Source: Pseudomonadota bacterium
Lineage (GTDB): Bacteria > Hydrothermota > 32-111 > QNBC01
Direction: 5' to 3'
Assembly: GCA_011682715.1 (NCBI GenBank)
Contig: JAACEC010000158.1
Span: 1 to 5,854 of the forward strand
DNA length: 5,854 nt
Below the pieces are notes generated by a model. That model was not told the origin of the DNA. It saw only the letters and a list, made by a program, of their open reading frames with translations, and made no database searches. Position 1 is the stretch's first letter. The number at the start of each line of letters is the position of its first letter. The position numbers and the translations under genes were made by a program. Of the stretch, positions 5,288 through 5,854 are shown in pieces.

Positions 5288-5854
5288 CATTTATTTAATC
5301 TTATTCCAACACGAATTTTTATTACGCCTTTGCTTGAATTCAATTTTAGTCCGTTATCAATTCCGTAGTCTTGTGACAATGCGGCATAAATACCGCTCAT
5401 ATACCTGGGCTCGAAAATCAGAATACCATTGACAGAAAAAGTTTTATTGTTATTCATATTATCAATAGTATAGTTTAGATAGGGATTAAAAAATAAATAT
5501 TTGCGATACAGGGATATATGCCCGTATAACTGCGATACAAATAAATTGTCATAGGATGAAACCACTCTATATGAACTAAATCCCAGGTTAGCTATTTTAT
5601 ATAAACTTATTTTGAAATCCCCGCTTATTTGGCTTAGATTGCCCCCTAAATATTGCCCGAAAGTATAGCCGAAGGTAAATTGATTCCATGTCGATTTCAG
5701 AAAAACTGCTCCAAGAGTTAAGGTCTGAGTCTTGCAATTAGGTAAACCCAGATAATTTAAATCGGAATTATCATATTGAATTACTCCGAGAATTGGGAAA
5801 TATCCGAAAGTTACCGAAGAAGATAATTCATTATAAACAATATTATTATTATAT
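5287..5854 (-). CDS. C-terminal part of a probable outer-membrane beta-barrel protein, partial
   Basis: Reading leftward from the window edge, the frame is open for 188 codons up to the TAA at 5289-5287; the 5' end lies beyond 5854. The GTG at 5565-5563 lies in the middle of this frame and is not a convincing start, since the same style of sequence continues upstream of it. The protein shows repeated short stretches of alternating polar and hydrophobic or aromatic residues (for example FTFGYTFGQYL, ISGDFKISLYKIANLGF, and the last strand GVIKIRVGIRL), many Tyr, Phe, Gly and Asn, and few charged clusters. This fits antiparallel strands of an outer-membrane barrel. It ends in LNK, not the terminal Phe or Trp common in proteobacterial barrels. 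I do not recognise a specific family; a secreted or surface beta-protein is the alternative. It converges on the AsnB-like gene. Confidence 0.6.
   Translation of the reverse strand, partial: YNNNIVYNELSSSVTFGYFPILGVIQYDNSDLNYLGLPNCKTQTLTLGAVFLKSTWNQFTFGYTFGQYLGGNLSQISGDFKISLYKIANLGFSSYRVVSSYDNLFVSQLYGHISLYRKYLFFNPYLNYTIDNMNNNKTFSVNGILIFEPRYMSGIYAALSQDYGIDNGLKLNSSKGVIKIRVGIRLNK

Noticed and set aside
5287..5565. A complete 92-aa minus-strand gene starting with GTG at 5565
   Set aside because: The same frame and same residue style continue without a stop to the window edge, so it is part of a larger protein.

Overview
The window looks like a piece of a bacterial chromosome, most likely from an uncultured diderm (outer-membrane-bearing) lineage. 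The diderm inference rests on a minus-strand gene at the right edge that reads like the end of an outer-membrane beta-barrel. The spacer at 36-292 carries a cluster of short GC-rich palindromes in an otherwise AT-rich gap, a style of intergenic repeat I associate with metagenome-derived candidate phyla. I cannot name the phylum from the sequence alone.

Layout. At 1-35 the first codons of a divergent minus-strand gene are visible. The spacer at 36-292 holds the palindromes and then a sigma70-type promoter with a strong ribosome binding site. This drives a two-gene operon (293-3518, 8-nt overlap). The first gene encodes a 693-aa multi-cofactor flavoprotein: N-terminal plant-type [2Fe-2S] domain, FAD/nucleotide disulfide-reductase-like fold, a ferredoxin-like domain with cysteines for one or two [4Fe-4S] clusters, and a C-terminal BFD-like [2Fe-2S] site. 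The second encodes a 383-aa D-amino-acid-oxidase/sarcosine-oxidase-beta-type flavoprotein. Together they resemble the alpha/beta pair of dye-linked amino-acid (proline, hydroxyproline) dehydrogenases, with separate small subunits fused into one chain. The beta subunit would oxidise an amino or imino acid and the alpha subunit would pass electrons through its iron-sulfur centres. The substrate cannot be told from the sequence. The operon closes with a 10-bp intrinsic terminator hairpin at 3532-3558.

Directly after the terminator lies an asparagine-synthetase-like gene (3572-5234). It has two oddities. Its N-terminal glutaminase domain begins with Pro instead of the catalytic Cys2. It is also split into two frames by a perfect 10-bp tandem duplication at 4532-4551; removing one copy restores a single 550-codon reading frame. 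In the sequence as given it is a recently broken pseudogene, a switchable allele, or an assembly/strain artefact. This region is visibly more AT-rich than the operon.

A bulged hairpin (5238-5278) sits between the convergent 3' ends. The right end (5287-5854, minus strand) is the C-terminal 188 residues of a larger, beta-barrel-like protein whose frame stays open to the window edge.
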